A stretch of 47,110 nt of DNA, taken from the NCBI GenBank assembly GCA_902795045.1, contig CADBJU010000008.1:1-47110 (forward strand), read 5' to 3'. Source of the DNA: Oscillospiraceae bacterium (GTDB taxonomy: Bacteria > Bacillota > Clostridia > Oscillospirales > Oscillospiraceae). The stretch's first letter is position 1. Each line of letters begins with the position of its first letter. The position numbers and the translations under genes were made by a program. Below are positions 15,767-26,874 of the stretch, piece by piece. The notes beneath the pieces are model-generated. The model saw only the letters and a program-made list of their open reading frames with translations. It ran no database searches and was not told the DNA's origin.

Positions 15767-15807
15767 GTTGTGTTCTCTCCTTATACGATGAATGATTCTG
15801 CTGAAAT

Positions 15808-15836
15808 ATTTTAACACATCCGCATAGGGATGACAA
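15808..15836 (-). promoter_or_regulatory. Sigma-A promoter of yebC
   Basis: On the minus strand TTGTCA (15831-15836) and TAAAAT (15808-15813) are 17 bases apart, and a TGn extension precedes the -10 box. Confidence 0.8.
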
Positions 15837-15881
15837 GAGTCTCTTTTGTAATTCCGTCCCCGGATTGCCAAAAACTGTGCC

Positions 15882-15909
15882 TTGAAAAAGTGCGTACGGC
15901 GGCTACAAT
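15882..15909 (+). promoter_or_regulatory. Promoter of the small membrane protein gene
   Basis: TTGAAA (15882-15887) and TACAAT (15904-15909) are 16 bases apart, 17 bases before the start codon. Confidence 0.65.
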
Positions 15910-15926
15910 GGCGGTGAGGTGATCGC

Positions 15927-16184
15927 ATGAAGCTGAGAAAAACCGTCCAAAGAATGCTCTCCATGTGTCCGGATGCCTGGTACATATTCATTACATCCGT
16001 CAAGCTCACGGCCTTTGTTCTCGTCTGCGCGTTCGTGCTGCTGCTCAGCTGGGGCGGGAGCATGATGGATGGCTACCGGGAGTACATGACCGCCATGAGC
16101 CTGTATGAGATCGGCGAGGCCCTGCTTCTCGTCGGTGTACTTTTCTCGGTCCTGATCGAGGACGTTCAGACCTCCAGGCGGTAA
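15927..16184 (+). CDS. Small two-helix membrane protein, unknown function
   Basis: The protein has 85 aa with two hydrophobic segments, about residues 19-44 (FITSVKLTAFVLVCAFVLLL) and 60-76, joined by a polar loop containing a short DGYREYM stretch. I do not recognise the family. A GAGGTGAT site precedes the ATG and a good promoter lies just upstream, so it is very likely expressed. Its last 19 bases overlap the 3' end of the RNase M5 gene on the opposite strand, so the two genes converge without any terminator between them. Confidence 0.7.
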   Translation: MKLRKTVQRMLSMCPDAWYIFITSVKLTAFVLVCAFVLLLSWGGSMMDGYREYMTAMSLYEIGEALLLVGVLFSVLIEDVQTSRR

Positions 16185-16747
16185 AACGACTCCCGGTCCA
16201 TGAGGGCGTTGAGCACATCCAGCATGGCGTCCGCGCTCATGCGCTCGGGCAGGTCCAGGCGCTTTAACAATTGCCGCCGCTTCTCCGCGCTGCCTTCTCC
16301 CCCGCTGAGGCCGCGGGCATAGAGATCGGCCTTCGTAATCCGTTCAGGTCGCGCATCAACAGGGCTGTCGTCAAAGGTGGCCCCGGCGCGCTCGAGCGCG
16401 TCCAGCAGCACCTCGGGCCGCATGCCCTCCACGCCGAGCTTCCCTTCCTTGGAGGTTTTCGCCTTGCGGCGCTCCTTGCCGTAGATGTCGGGGATGTAGG
16501 CGTGTTTGACGAGTTTGGGGTCGACGCAGCCGCGGATGTGGTTTCGGATCAGAAAGCCCGCGCCGTCGGAATCCGTGAGCACGATCAGGCCGCGCTGCTC
16601 CGCCATGGTTTTCAAAAGGCGGCGTTTGGCCGCGTCGTTGAAGATGCCAAAGCCCGCGGTCTCCAGAATGACCGCGTCCACGACCTGGCTGAGAGTGTTT
16701 TTGTCATAGCGGCCTTCGACCACAATGACCTCTTTAACCTTCCGCAT
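16166..16747 (-). CDS. rnmV: Ribonuclease M5
   Basis: The protein has 193 aa and matures 5S rRNA precursors by cutting both strands of the terminal helix in the cytoplasm. The N-terminal Toprim domain is clear, with VVEGRYDKN (catalytic Glu) and LTDSDGAGF (DxD metal site), followed by the IPDIYGKERRKA region and the GVEGM segment typical of RNase M5. It overlaps the end of holA by 14 bases and closes the comEC-holA-rnmV operon. The usual partner rsmA is not next to it here. Confidence 0.9.
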   Translation of the reverse strand: MRKVKEVIVVEGRYDKNTLSQVVDAVILETAGFGIFNDAAKRRLLKTMAEQRGLIVLTDSDGAGFLIRNHIRGCVDPKLVKHAYIPDIYGKERRKAKTSKEGKLGVEGMRPEVLLDALERAGATFDDSPVDARPERITKADLYARGLSGGEGSAEKRRQLLKRLDLPERMSADAMLDVLNALMDRESFYRLEV

Positions 16748-17786
16748 GGGTCTCCCCCGCCGCGATGCGCAGCACCGCTTCCTTCAAAAGCTCCCGCGGG
16801 TCGGCCCCGCTGCTTTTCATGCGATAGTCCATATCACAGCAAAGCTCCACCGCGCGCTTTAACTGCGGCAGCGTAAAGCCCCGGGCGGCGCTTATGAGCT
16901 TGGAGGCGATGTAGTCATATTTCATGGCGCAGACCTCCATCACATACTTGGTGCCGAGGTTTTTGTCCAGCGCGAGGCGCGCGGCGTAGAGCTGACGCAT
17001 TTGCCGTCCCAAGACCGCCAGCATCATGATAGGCTCGTTGTTCTTATCCGCCAGCAGCTCCGACAGGACGCTGAGGGCGGAGTTGATTTTTTTCTGTGAA
17101 ATGAGCTCCGTCATCTCGAAGACCACCGCCTCCGGGATGTGGTTGGCCACGGCCTCCACGTCCGCCTGGGTGACCGCGTCGCCTTTTGCGTAGGCAGCGA
17201 TTTTTTCGATCTCGGGGATGAGCCTGCTCATGAGGTCGCCGCTGATGAAGATGAGGCGCTGGGCAGCAGAAAGCTCGACCTTCTTTCCCGCGGCGGCAAA
17301 GCGGCGGGCGATCCAGTCCGTCAGCATGCCCTGAGACTGCTGGGTGAACTTGAGTTCCCGGCCTTCTGAGCGCAGAGTCTTGACAAATCGCAGGCGCCCG
17401 TCCGGATCAAACTGTGCGTTCTGGACGAAGGCCACGGTGCAGTAGTCGGGAATGTCGGAGATGAGCTTTGCGCAGGCCTCCGCGTCGGAGAGCTTGTTGA
17501 TGTCCACGTCCCGCAGCTCGACAAAGGTGCGCTCGGTCATGAAAGGCATGGCGTCCAGCGCCTGCTGGAGTCTGAGCGGGTCCAAGGCCGGGCCGTCCAG
17601 GCGCTTGTAGCTGAAATCATCCTCCCCCTCGGGGAGGCATTTCTTTTTGAGCTGGGTCAGATACTGCTCGCGCAGATAGTCCTCCGGCCCCCAGAGAAGA
17701 TACAGCCGCTCCGGCCCGCGCTCTTTGAGCGCGCGCAGTTCGGCGGCGTAATTGAATTGCTCGTCCTTTGCCGATTTCTTAGCCAT
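16734..17786 (-). CDS. holA: DNA polymerase III subunit delta
   Basis: The protein has 350 aa and opens the sliding clamp as part of the clamp loader. The N-terminal AAA+ part has LYLLWGPEDYLREQYL and the DAMPFMTERTFVELRDVD strand-helix unit typical of bacterial delta; the C-terminal collar domain has ADKNNEPIMMLAVLGRQMRQLYAARL. No Walker A motif is present, as expected for delta. The ATG overlaps the comEC stop by eight bases (ATGGCTAA), implying coupled translation. The comEC-holA arrangement is common across Bacillota. Confidence 0.92.
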   Translation of the reverse strand: MAKKSAKDEQFNYAAELRALKERGPERLYLLWGPEDYLREQYLTQLKKKCLPEGEDDFSYKRLDGPALDPLRLQQALDAMPFMTERTFVELRDVDINKLSDAEACAKLISDIPDYCTVAFVQNAQFDPDGRLRFVKTLRSEGRELKFTQQSQGMLTDWIARRFAAAGKKVELSAAQRLIFISGDLMSRLIPEIEKIAAYAKGDAVTQADVEAVANHIPEAVVFEMTELISQKKINSALSVLSELLADKNNEPIMMLAVLGRQMRQLYAARLALDKNLGTKYVMEVCAMKYDYIASKLISAARGFTLPQLKRAVELCCDMDYRMKSSGADPRELLKEAVLRIAAGETHAEG

Positions 17787-20046
17787 GTTCCCTCTCCCAA
17801 ACGATTTCCACCGTGCCGTCCCGGTCTGTGCGCCGTACCTGATAGCCGTACTTGCCGAGCGCCGCGAGCGTCTCGGGCGCGGGCTGACCGTAGTTGTTCC
17901 AGCCCACGCTGATGACCGCGACGCCCCCGCCGACCTCGCTTAAAAGCTCTTCGGAACTTGCGTATTTCGAGCCGTGGTGCCCGACGATGAGGATGTCCGT
18001 ATCTTCCAGCGCCGCCTGCTCCGCAAGCCTTCGCTCCTGCTCCTTCGGCGAATCCGCCGTTACGAGCAGATGTCTGTCCCCGACCGCGAGATCGACTATG
18101 AGGCAGCGCTCATTCAAGTCGCCCGCGTCGTTCAGTTTGTATATCTGCGCGTCCAGCCTGCCGCAGCTTACACGCGCATTGCCGTCAAGCTTCTCCACTC
18201 TTGTCCCGTGTCTTTCGGCGCAGGCGAGGATTTGGTCGTGCAGGACGCAGTCCTCCTCGTCGGCCGGGAGAATCAGCGTGTTCACCGGCAGCATCTCCAT
18301 GAGCCGTACCGCGCCGTCGGCGTGATCGGTGTGCAGATGGGTGAGGATCAGGAAATCCACATTGCGCCGCCCGCAGCTCAACAGGTACTCCCCTGCCACG
18401 GCCCCGGCTTCGTCGATGGTGCCGGTATTGCCGCAGTCGATGACGGCGGTCGCGTCTCCTGTAAAGGCGGTGACGCACTGACCCTGCCCCACGTCCAGGA
18501 CCGTGACGCAGTCGTTTTCGCGGTAATAGTGCTCGGTGCGCAGGATAATCCCCGCGAGCAGCGAAACCGACAGCCCCAGCGGCAGCAGCACCCGCAGCAC
18601 GCGTTTTCCGCGCAGCAGGAAGCCCAGCAGCAGCATCGCGTAGCCGAAGAGCATCCAGAAGAAGGTCCCGCGATTGCGCAGATACAGCACCGCATAGGGC
18701 ATACGCGCAACAGCACCCGCCACAAAGAGGATATACCGCACGACCCAGGCACACAGCCACGCCGCCCCCGTTCCCAGCGCCGGGACCACCGACAGGGCGC
18801 AGGCGGTCCAGGCAAGGCAGAAGCAGAGACTCACCGCCCAAAGGCAGGCGATGTTGCTCATGATACTCAGAAGCGGCACATAGGAAAAGTGCAGCGCCGT
18901 GAGAGGCACGGTGAAGACCATGACGCTCATGGTGCTTGCCATGACGCCCAGTACATAGCGCACGACCTTGCAGTTGAGCCGATCCGGGACAGTGCGGAGA
19001 AGGTGCGAATAGAGCCTTTCCCCGAAGCACAGGATGCCCGCCATGGCGGCAAAGCTCATCTGCAGGCTCACACTTTTCGCCGCCAGCGGAGAAGCCGTGA
19101 GCAGCAGCGCAAGCACGGTTGAGAGCGAGGTGACCGGATCGTTCTCCCGCCGCAAAACCGGTGCGAGCAGCAGGAGCGTCTGCATGAAAGCCGCGCGCAC
19201 GGCGGAGGCGCTGCCGCCCGTGACGAGGACAAAGCACCAAATCAGCACGATACTCCCGATGGCGCTGCGCCTGCCGCTACCCAGCAGGAAGGCGAGCAAG
19301 CCCACGAGGAAGGAGACATGCAGGCCCGACACCGCTACAACATGCATAAGCCCCGAGCGGCTCATGGCGACATAGAGGGCGTCGTCGTTGTAGAAATCCT
19401 GCTTGTCACCCAACATCAGGGCCTTGACGAAAGCGCGGGTGTCCGCGGGAAAGATACTGTCCACGCGCTTACAGAGGAAGCGATGCAGGCGTACCGGCAG
19501 CGTGCGCAGGGTAAAGCCGCCCTTTTGAAGCTGCTCGCCGCTTTTGATGCTCATGCGCAGGTAGAAGCCGTTTACGTTGTAATTATCGTAGGGCTTGCCG
19601 TAGAGCGTGTCGGCGGTACTGAGCTTTGCCGTAAAGGAGACAGTGTCGCCGGGCTCGGCGTCGGTGAGCTTCAGCTTGTTGTCGTAGACGATGGCCTTGA
19701 AGTGCGGCAGATCATCCGAGCTTATGCGGATGCGGAGCCTCGCGTAATCGCCGTAATCGTCCGGGTAGTCGAGCACCGTCCCGCGCACTTCACGCGTCTG
19801 CCCCGCGTATTCCCGCGCGCGGTCAACGGTCAGACGGGTGAAGGCGCTGTATTCCAGCAGGCCAAGTGAGAAAAACAGCAGCGCGATCATCGCCGGGCGG
19901 AGCCATTTTCGGCGCGCAAGCCCCAGCGCGGCAGACACCAGCGCGCACATAAGCGCCGCCGCTGTGACAAGCCGCGCGGGCAGGATATAGTTTGCCAGGA
20001 AAACCGCGGCGGAAAAGGACAGCGCTGCCGTCGCCAGCTTTCGCAT
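17779..20046 (-). CDS. comEC: ComEC/Rec2 family DNA-uptake channel
   Basis: The protein has about 755 aa. It starts with membrane helices and the OB-like DUF4131 domain (about 30-180), then the competence domain with GLMHVVAVSGLHVSFLVGLL and many helices to about residue 510. It ends with a metallo-beta-lactamase-like domain carrying TVLDVGQGQC, LTHLHTDHADG and VGHHGSKYAS. It forms the inner-membrane channel that brings in single-stranded DNA, the C-terminal domain probably degrading the other strand. The start at 20046 has GGGGTGA upstream; an in-frame TTG at 20064 lies in a terminator. It leads the operon with holA and rnmV, probably fed by read-through from alaS-HIT. Confidence 0.92.
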   Translation of the reverse strand: MRKLATAALSFSAAVFLANYILPARLVTAAALMCALVSAALGLARRKWLRPAMIALLFFSLGLLEYSAFTRLTVDRAREYAGQTREVRGTVLDYPDDYGDYARLRIRISSDDLPHFKAIVYDNKLKLTDAEPGDTVSFTAKLSTADTLYGKPYDNYNVNGFYLRMSIKSGEQLQKGGFTLRTLPVRLHRFLCKRVDSIFPADTRAFVKALMLGDKQDFYNDDALYVAMSRSGLMHVVAVSGLHVSFLVGLLAFLLGSGRRSAIGSIVLIWCFVLVTGGSASAVRAAFMQTLLLLAPVLRRENDPVTSLSTVLALLLTASPLAAKSVSLQMSFAAMAGILCFGERLYSHLLRTVPDRLNCKVVRYVLGVMASTMSVMVFTVPLTALHFSYVPLLSIMSNIACLWAVSLCFCLAWTACALSVVPALGTGAAWLCAWVVRYILFVAGAVARMPYAVLYLRNRGTFFWMLFGYAMLLLGFLLRGKRVLRVLLPLGLSVSLLAGIILRTEHYYRENDCVTVLDVGQGQCVTAFTGDATAVIDCGNTGTIDEAGAVAGEYLLSCGRRNVDFLILTHLHTDHADGAVRLMEMLPVNTLILPADEEDCVLHDQILACAERHGTRVEKLDGNARVSCGRLDAQIYKLNDAGDLNERCLIVDLAVGDRHLLVTADSPKEQERRLAEQAALEDTDILIVGHHGSKYASSEELLSEVGGGVAVISVGWNNYGQPAPETLAALGKYGYQVRRTDRDGTVEIVWEREHG

Positions 20047-20060
20047 AGGCTTCACCCCAT

Positions 20061-20102
20061 ACAAAACAGGGCCGGTATGCTGTACCGGCCCTATCGTTTT
20101 TG
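20061..20102. terminator. Bidirectional hairpin between HIT gene and comEC
   Basis: A 10-bp stem AGGGCCGGTA with TACCGGCCCT and a five-base loop (20068-20092) has T-runs on both strands. It ends the alaS-HIT transcript at least partly. Confidence 0.8.
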
Positions 20103-20107
20103 TCTGT

Positions 20108-20449
20108 TCAGATAATATTCATGCCGAGCCAGGTGCCGCCGAGAAGGTGGAAATGCAGGTGCATGACGGTCTGGCCGCCGTCCTCGCCGCAGTTGTTGAT
20201 GACGCGGTAGCCGTTTACAAGGCCCTCGGCCTTGGCGATCTTTGCGATGGCCTCGTAGCATCTGGCGACCCAGATGCTGTTGCTCTCGTTGATCTCGTCG
20301 GCGCAGGCGATGTGCTCCTTGGGCACCACCAGGACGTGAACCGGGGCCTGGGGATTGATGTCCCGGAAGGCATAGACGTATTCGTCCTCATACACCTTGG
20401 TGCTGGGGATGTCCCCGGCGATGATTTTGCAGAACAGGCAGTCGTCCAT
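20108..20449 (-). CDS. HIT family nucleotide-binding protein
   Basis: The protein has 113 aa with the N-terminal CLFCKIIAGDIPS signature and the C-terminal histidine triad in MHLHFHLLGG, including the catalytic middle His. HIT proteins of this size are purine nucleoside phosphoramidases (Hint/YcfF-like) or related hydrolases acting on adenylated species. The ATG at 20449 is preceded by AGGAGG; a longer in-frame start at 20485 lies inside alaS. It follows alaS by only 16 bases, so it is in the T-box operon and would rise when alanyl-tRNA is uncharged. Confidence 0.92.
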   Translation of the reverse strand: MDDCLFCKIIAGDIPSTKVYEDEYVYAFRDINPQAPVHVLVVPKEHIACADEINESNSIWVARCYEAIAKIAKAEGLVNGYRVINNCGEDGGQTVMHLHFHLLGGTWLGMNII

Positions 20450-20465
20450 TTTTTCTTTCCTCCTG

Positions 20466-23102
<2,637 letters not shown>

Positions 23103-23124
23103 GCTGTATATCCTCCAAAAATGT

Positions 23125-23356
23125 GTTTACAAAATAAAGCCTCCGCCCCAAATACAGGGGCGAAGGCAAATTCGCGGTACCACCCTGATTACCGCATGCG
23201 CGGTATCTCAAGCGCTCTTAACGTGAGCAGACGTTCCGGTTATCCCGGAAAGGCTCGGGAGTGGCTGTCGGGTTTGGATACAGGGCCTTTCAGCATGCGG
23301 CCCCTCTCTGTGGAATCCTGCGCCGACTCGTTCCGTCACAGCCAGTAACAATATCG
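23125..23356 (-). promoter_or_regulatory. T-box riboswitch upstream of alaS
   Basis: On the minus strand the antiterminator signature AGGGTGGTACCGCG is present (23173-23186). It is followed by a terminator stem (23157-23167 with 23139-23149) and a T-rich tract. The 5' part folds as stem I, with a K-turn-like GACGGAACGAGT stretch. A candidate specifier codon is GCC (Ala), complement of 23263-23265, followed by A. Uncharged tRNA-Ala would pair with it and let transcription continue. The specifier position is inferred by eye. Confidence 0.93.
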
Positions 23357-23362
23357 AGTTGC

Positions 23363-23390
23363 ATTGTATCAGAAATACGAAAATTGTCAA
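23363..23390 (-). promoter_or_regulatory. Sigma-A promoter of the T-box-alaS-HIT operon
   Basis: On the minus strand a consensus TTGACA (23385-23390) and TACAAT (23363-23368) are 16 bases apart. Confidence 0.85.
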
Positions 23391-23419
23391 GTAGCGATCA
23401 CCGGTTTTTTCCGCACCGG

Positions 23420-23854
23420 TCAATATCCCCAATCCATAAGCTTCCAGTTCCCGCCGTCAGGCCGGGCAAGCCACCACTGCCAGTCGGTATATTCAAAATC
23501 CTCATTCCACGCCGTCATCTCGGTATTCTTTTTGGGAGAATGGAAATCACTGACGAAGGAAATGACCTGTGAAAAATTCTCCTTTGCGTCGCGCGCCTCC
23601 TCCAGTCTGTTCACCCATGCCAGGTTTTCGGCATTGCACTGCTCATCGGAGGCATAGCGGATACTGTGCAGTTCACAGCCCTTCCAAGTGTTGAATTCCT
23701 TCATGATCAGGGAAATCGCCGCGTCCATGTCTTCCTTCGTATAGAGAGAAGAACTGCCGTAATCAATCGCGATCTTATTCTCTGATTTCGCTCCGCAGCC
23801 TGGCAGGTGAAAGAGCGCCGCCAGCAGCAGAAAAGCAACAATTCTTTTTTTCAC
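23420..23854 (-). CDS. Small lipoprotein of unknown function
   Basis: The protein has 144 aa with a lipoprotein signal: KKR, a hydrophobic core, then LPGC with the lipidated Cys at residue 20. The mature part has paired Cys residues (KGCELHSIRY and DEQCNAENL) that could form a disulfide, then FVSDFHSPKK and a tryptophan-rich DWQWWLARPDGGNWKLMDWGY end. I have the impression that similar domains recur as repeated lipoprotein genes in Oscillospiraceae, but I cannot name the family. The start is GTG, three bases after the U32 gene stop, so it is the third gene of the mltG operon. Its base composition is more AT-rich than its neighbours. Confidence 0.7.
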   Translation of the reverse strand: MKKRIVAFLLLAALFHLPGCGAKSENKIAIDYGSSSLYTKEDMDAAISLIMKEFNTWKGCELHSIRYASDEQCNAENLAWVNRLEEARDAKENFSQVISFVSDFHSPKKNTEMTAWNEDFEYTDWQWWLARPDGGNWKLMDWGY

Positions 23855-23857
23855 AAC

Positions 23858-25066
23858 TTATTCACTTCTTCGTTTTCTCAAAATCGAAAACTTCGGCGCC
23901 GCCTTGGGCAGCTTCAGATGTACCTCCATCATCGGGTGGCGGGCGTCGGGGATGGACTCCCCTTCCGCGTCTTTTATCTCCGAAACGGTAAAGCTTATGG
24001 GCTCGTCCGTGGGGGTGAGAAGCTCCAGCTCGTCGCCCGTGAAGAACTTGTTTCGCTGGGTCAGGACAGCGTTTCCGTCCCCGTCACAGCTTTCTACCAC
24101 GGCGACGATGTCAGCGCCTGATTCGTATGTTCCGTCATAGCACTGCCCCGGCTCGCCGCCGAGATAGAAGCCCGTGCAGTAGGGGCGGTGGCTGACCATC
24201 CCGGTCTCTTTTACCCAGACCTCCGGCACCGGATCGCCGCAGGCCACGGCGTCGAGCGCGTGGCGGTAGGCGTTGGTGACGACGGCGGCGTAGTAGGCGG
24301 ACTTCATGCGCCCTTCGATCTTGAAGCTGGAAACCCCCGCCTCCATGAGATCCTGCAGATGCTCGATCATGCACAGATCGTTGGAGTTGAGGATGTAGGT
24401 CCCGCCGTCTTCCTCGATCTCAAAGTACTGGCCTGGGCGCTTTTCCTCCATGAGGCTGTACTTCCAGCGGCAGGGCTGGGCACACTCGCCCCGGTTGCCG
24501 TCGCGCCCGGTCATATAATTGGACAGGAGGCACCGCCCCGAGAAGGAGACACACATCGCCCCGTGCACAAAAGCCTCGAGACGAAGCTCTGACGGGGTGT
24601 TTGCGCGGATGCGGCGGATCTCGTCCAGCGGCAGCTCTCGCGCCAGCACCACCGTGTCAGCGCCCATGGCGTGCAGGACGTTGGCGGTGGCGCTGTTGAC
24701 CACGCCGAGCTGGGTGCTGACATGCAGGGCAATTTTGGGCGCAAAGCGCCTGGCCAGGGCCAGCACGCCGAGATCGGCGATGATGAGCGCGTCCGGCCCC
24801 GCCTCGTTCAGGAAGGCGAGATAGCCCGGCAGGCGGTTGAGCTCTTCCTCTCGCGGCAGAGTGTTGCAGGTCACATAGACCTTTTTCCCCATGCCGTGGG
24901 CAAGCTCGATGGCCTTGACCAGTTCCTCGTTATCGAAATTTCCGGCGGCGGCCCTGAGGCCGAATTCCTTGCCCGCCAGGTACACGGCGTCCGCGCCGTA
25001 GCGCAGCGCCATCTCAAGCCGCTCGGAGTCCCCGGCAGGGGCGAGCAGCTCAAGATCATTGCGCAT
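23858..25066 (-). CDS. U32 peptidase-like tRNA hydroxylation protein (TrhP type)
   Basis: The protein has about 402 aa. It starts MRNDLELLAPAGDSERLEMAL with the YGADAVYLAG motif that opens all U32 family proteins. It contains the cysteine set in VHGAMCVSFSGRCLLSNY and GECAQPCRW, then SSFKIEGRMKS. Family knowledge: these are no longer seen as peptidases. TrhP members use prephenate and an iron-sulfur centre to hydroxylate U34 of certain tRNAs. The neighbourhood supports this, since in Bacillus subtilis mltG (yrrL) precedes yrrMNO. The ATG overlaps the mltG end by 11 bases, indicating coupled translation; there is no separate strong ribosome binding site. Confidence 0.85.
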   Translation of the reverse strand: MRNDLELLAPAGDSERLEMALRYGADAVYLAGKEFGLRAAAGNFDNEELVKAIELAHGMGKKVYVTCNTLPREEELNRLPGYLAFLNEAGPDALIIADLGVLALARRFAPKIALHVSTQLGVVNSATANVLHAMGADTVVLARELPLDEIRRIRANTPSELRLEAFVHGAMCVSFSGRCLLSNYMTGRDGNRGECAQPCRWKYSLMEEKRPGQYFEIEEDGGTYILNSNDLCMIEHLQDLMEAGVSSFKIEGRMKSAYYAAVVTNAYRHALDAVACGDPVPEVWVKETGMVSHRPYCTGFYLGGEPGQCYDGTYESGADIVAVVESCDGDGNAVLTQRNKFFTGDELELLTPTDEPISFTVSEIKDAEGESIPDARHPMMEVHLKLPKAAPKFSILRKRRSE

Positions 25067-26390
25067 AATTTTGTGAAGCAACAAAGTTATTAAACTCCGT
25101 ATCGTTTGTAAAGAATCGGTGCACGCCGGCCTCGGCGTCCAAGGCGTAGAAGTAGTAGCTGGTGCTCTCGGGATAGAGGGCCGCGTAGATGGAGTTAAGG
25201 CCCGGGCTGCAGATGGGCGTGGGCGGCAGGCCGTCGTGAACACGGGTGTTGTAGGGGTCGTCCTTCTCGAGCATCTGCATGGTGGGCGCGCCCTCGTGAT
25301 CGTTGTAAGGGTAAAGGACCGAGGCGTCGATGCCGAGCACGATGCCCGCGTTGAGGCGGTTATAGATGACGGAGGCGATATAGGGCCGCTCGTCGTCGTT
25401 GCCGGCCTCCTTTTCGATCAGGGAGGCGACCTTGAGCACGTCGTACATATTCATGCCGATTTCCTCGGCACGCTGGTACATCTCGTCTGTGATGCGGCGG
25501 TGGAAGTTGTCGAGCAGCTTGTTGATGGCGCTCGAGCCCTGCATGCCAACGTAGAACTCGTAGGTGTCCGGGAACAGGAAGCCCTCGAGGCGGTAGGCGC
25601 CCTCCCCTTCCGTCTGCTCCAGGAAATCGTAATTATACTCGGTGGAAGCGGCGTCCTCCATGAGGTCGTTGTAGCTGCAGACGCCGTTTTCCTCCAGGCG
25701 CATGAAGATCTGGTGCATCTTGAAGCCCTCGGGGATCGTCACCATCACCGTAACCGTGGAGGAGGAACCTGCGCGCATGTTCTGGATCAGGGCGCGGTAG
25801 TCGAAGGTGGAGCGCAGCTCGTACTCGCCGGGGCTCACCTTGGTGTCGGCGGTGGAAATTTTGCAGAAGAGATTGAAAAGCCACTTGTATTCGATGAGTC
25901 CCGCGTCCTTAAGCACATCCGCCACATAGTCCATGTCCGCGTGAGTGACGCGCTTGGTGCCGACCTTGACGCCGTTTTCGTCGATCTTGTCCACGGTCTC
26001 CGACTGGAAGATGTTGCTCGGCAGCGTGACGACGGCGGTAAAGTCGTCCTTGTTGAGAGCGAGCATATCGCTCGTCGCCATCCAGGCAAGGCAGGCCAGA
26101 ACCACGCTTACGCAGACGATGAACGTAAAGTACATCAGTCCCCCGAGGCAGCCGGAGTGGTATTCGTGGCTCTGGCGCACGGGGCGGTAGTCGCGCTCGG
26201 ACTCTGCGTCGCCGGTGTAGTTTCTGGTCTCGCGGCCCGAGGAGTCGATCAGCAGCTCGTCCATGGCCTTGATGGGGTTTCGCCGGGCGTTTGTCTGCCG
26301 GGTCTTCTTCCGCTCGCTTTGGTCCTCCGGGCGCTTCTTCTCGTCGTGGATGCGGAATATTTCGTTGATCTTATCCAGTTCGTCTGGCAT
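25056..26390 (-). CDS. mltG: Endolytic transglycosylase MltG
   Basis: The protein has about 444 aa. It has a cytoplasmic, charged N-terminus of about 85 residues, one membrane helix (MYFTFIVCVSVVLACLAWMA), and an outside YceG domain. The LysM-like part leads to VASLIEKEAGNDDERPYIASV with the catalytic Glu, and later PYNTRVHDGLPPTPICSPGL. It cuts nascent glycan strands and sets glycan length at the membrane. AAGGAG precedes the ATG at 26390. It leads the operon mltG, U32, lipoprotein. Confidence 0.92.
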   Translation of the reverse strand: MPDELDKINEIFRIHDEKKRPEDQSERKKTRQTNARRNPIKAMDELLIDSSGRETRNYTGDAESERDYRPVRQSHEYHSGCLGGLMYFTFIVCVSVVLACLAWMATSDMLALNKDDFTAVVTLPSNIFQSETVDKIDENGVKVGTKRVTHADMDYVADVLKDAGLIEYKWLFNLFCKISTADTKVSPGEYELRSTFDYRALIQNMRAGSSSTVTVMVTIPEGFKMHQIFMRLEENGVCSYNDLMEDAASTEYNYDFLEQTEGEGAYRLEGFLFPDTYEFYVGMQGSSAINKLLDNFHRRITDEMYQRAEEIGMNMYDVLKVASLIEKEAGNDDERPYIASVIYNRLNAGIVLGIDASVLYPYNDHEGAPTMQMLEKDDPYNTRVHDGLPPTPICSPGLNSIYAALYPESTSYYFYALDAEAGVHRFFTNDTEFNNFVASQNYAQ

Positions 26391-26391
26391 G

Positions 26392-26544
26392 GTATACTCC
26401 TTGTAGCACAAAGCCGCCGGGCGTCATAGGATGGCATGAGCCGGACGCCCGAAACGTCTGGCCCAACATAGGGAGAAAGCCCTGCCGTCCACCGCACGGC
26501 GGGAGGGTGCGTCGACTGCTTTGGTGCGGAGAAAGGGAATCACT
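26392..26544 (+). promoter_or_regulatory. Extended -10 promoter and structured leader of the Cys-rich protein gene
   Basis: A TGGTATACT extended -10 box (TATACT at 26393-26398) overlaps the mltG start. The following leader of about 140 bases has at least three hairpins: an 8-bp stem (26418-26425 with 26444-26451), AGGG/CCCT (26470-26483) and CCGT/ACGG (26485-26499). I cannot match it to a known riboswitch by eye. The same stretch is the upstream region of mltG on the other strand. Confidence 0.4.
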
Positions 26545-26739
26545 ATGTTCTGTAATTCTTGCAACAACGGCAATAATAACCTCTGGCTCATCATCCTGAT
26601 CATCATCCTCTTCGGCGGCTGCAACGGCGGTTACAACGGCGGCTGCTGCGGCAACAACTGCGGCTGCAACAACTGTGGCTGCAACAACTGTGGCTGCAAT
26701 AATAACTGCGGCTGCGGCAACGACTGCGGCTGCTGCTGA
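26545..26739 (+). CDS. Tiny cysteine/asparagine/glycine-rich membrane protein
   Basis: The protein has 64 aa. Residues 1-12 are MFCNSCNNGNNN, followed by one hydrophobic helix (LWLIILIIILF). A tail rich in Cys, Gly and Asn is built of repeated CGCNN units, with 16 Cys in the whole protein. I do not know a characterised family; small high-cysteine proteins of similar look in Bacillota are often spore-related, which is only an analogy. It may bind metal or form a disulfide/thiol mesh at the membrane. AAAGGG lies upstream of the ATG and a strong terminator follows, so it is a self-contained unit. It is not a frame shadow: the opposite strand has no gene here. Confidence 0.75.
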   Translation: MFCNSCNNGNNNLWLIILIIILFGGCNGGYNGGCCGNNCGCNNCGCNNCGCNNNCGCGNDCGCC

Positions 26740-26746
26740 GTCAAAC

Positions 26747-26776
26747 GGAGGGGCCCCTTACGGGGCCTCTTTTTTG
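26747..26776 (+). terminator. Terminator of the Cys-rich protein gene
   Basis: A GC-rich stem GAGGGGCCCC with GGGGCCTC and a TTAC loop is followed by six T. Confidence 0.9.
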
Positions 26777-26874
26777 ACGTTCGGAGAATGGATTTTGTTT
26801 CCGAAGCATGCAGGAACACAAGTGATTATACGCAGGATGGTCGATTTACATACATCGGCGATGTGCGCGATGGT

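Noticed and set aside
23858-25066. U32 gene as a collagenase-type protease
   Set aside because: The name is historical; the mltG neighbourhood and the cysteine set fit the tRNA hydroxylation group better.
26391-26544. Leader before the Cys-rich gene as a cobalamin, c-di-GMP or M-box riboswitch
   Set aside because: None of the conserved sequence boxes of those classes could be found by eye.
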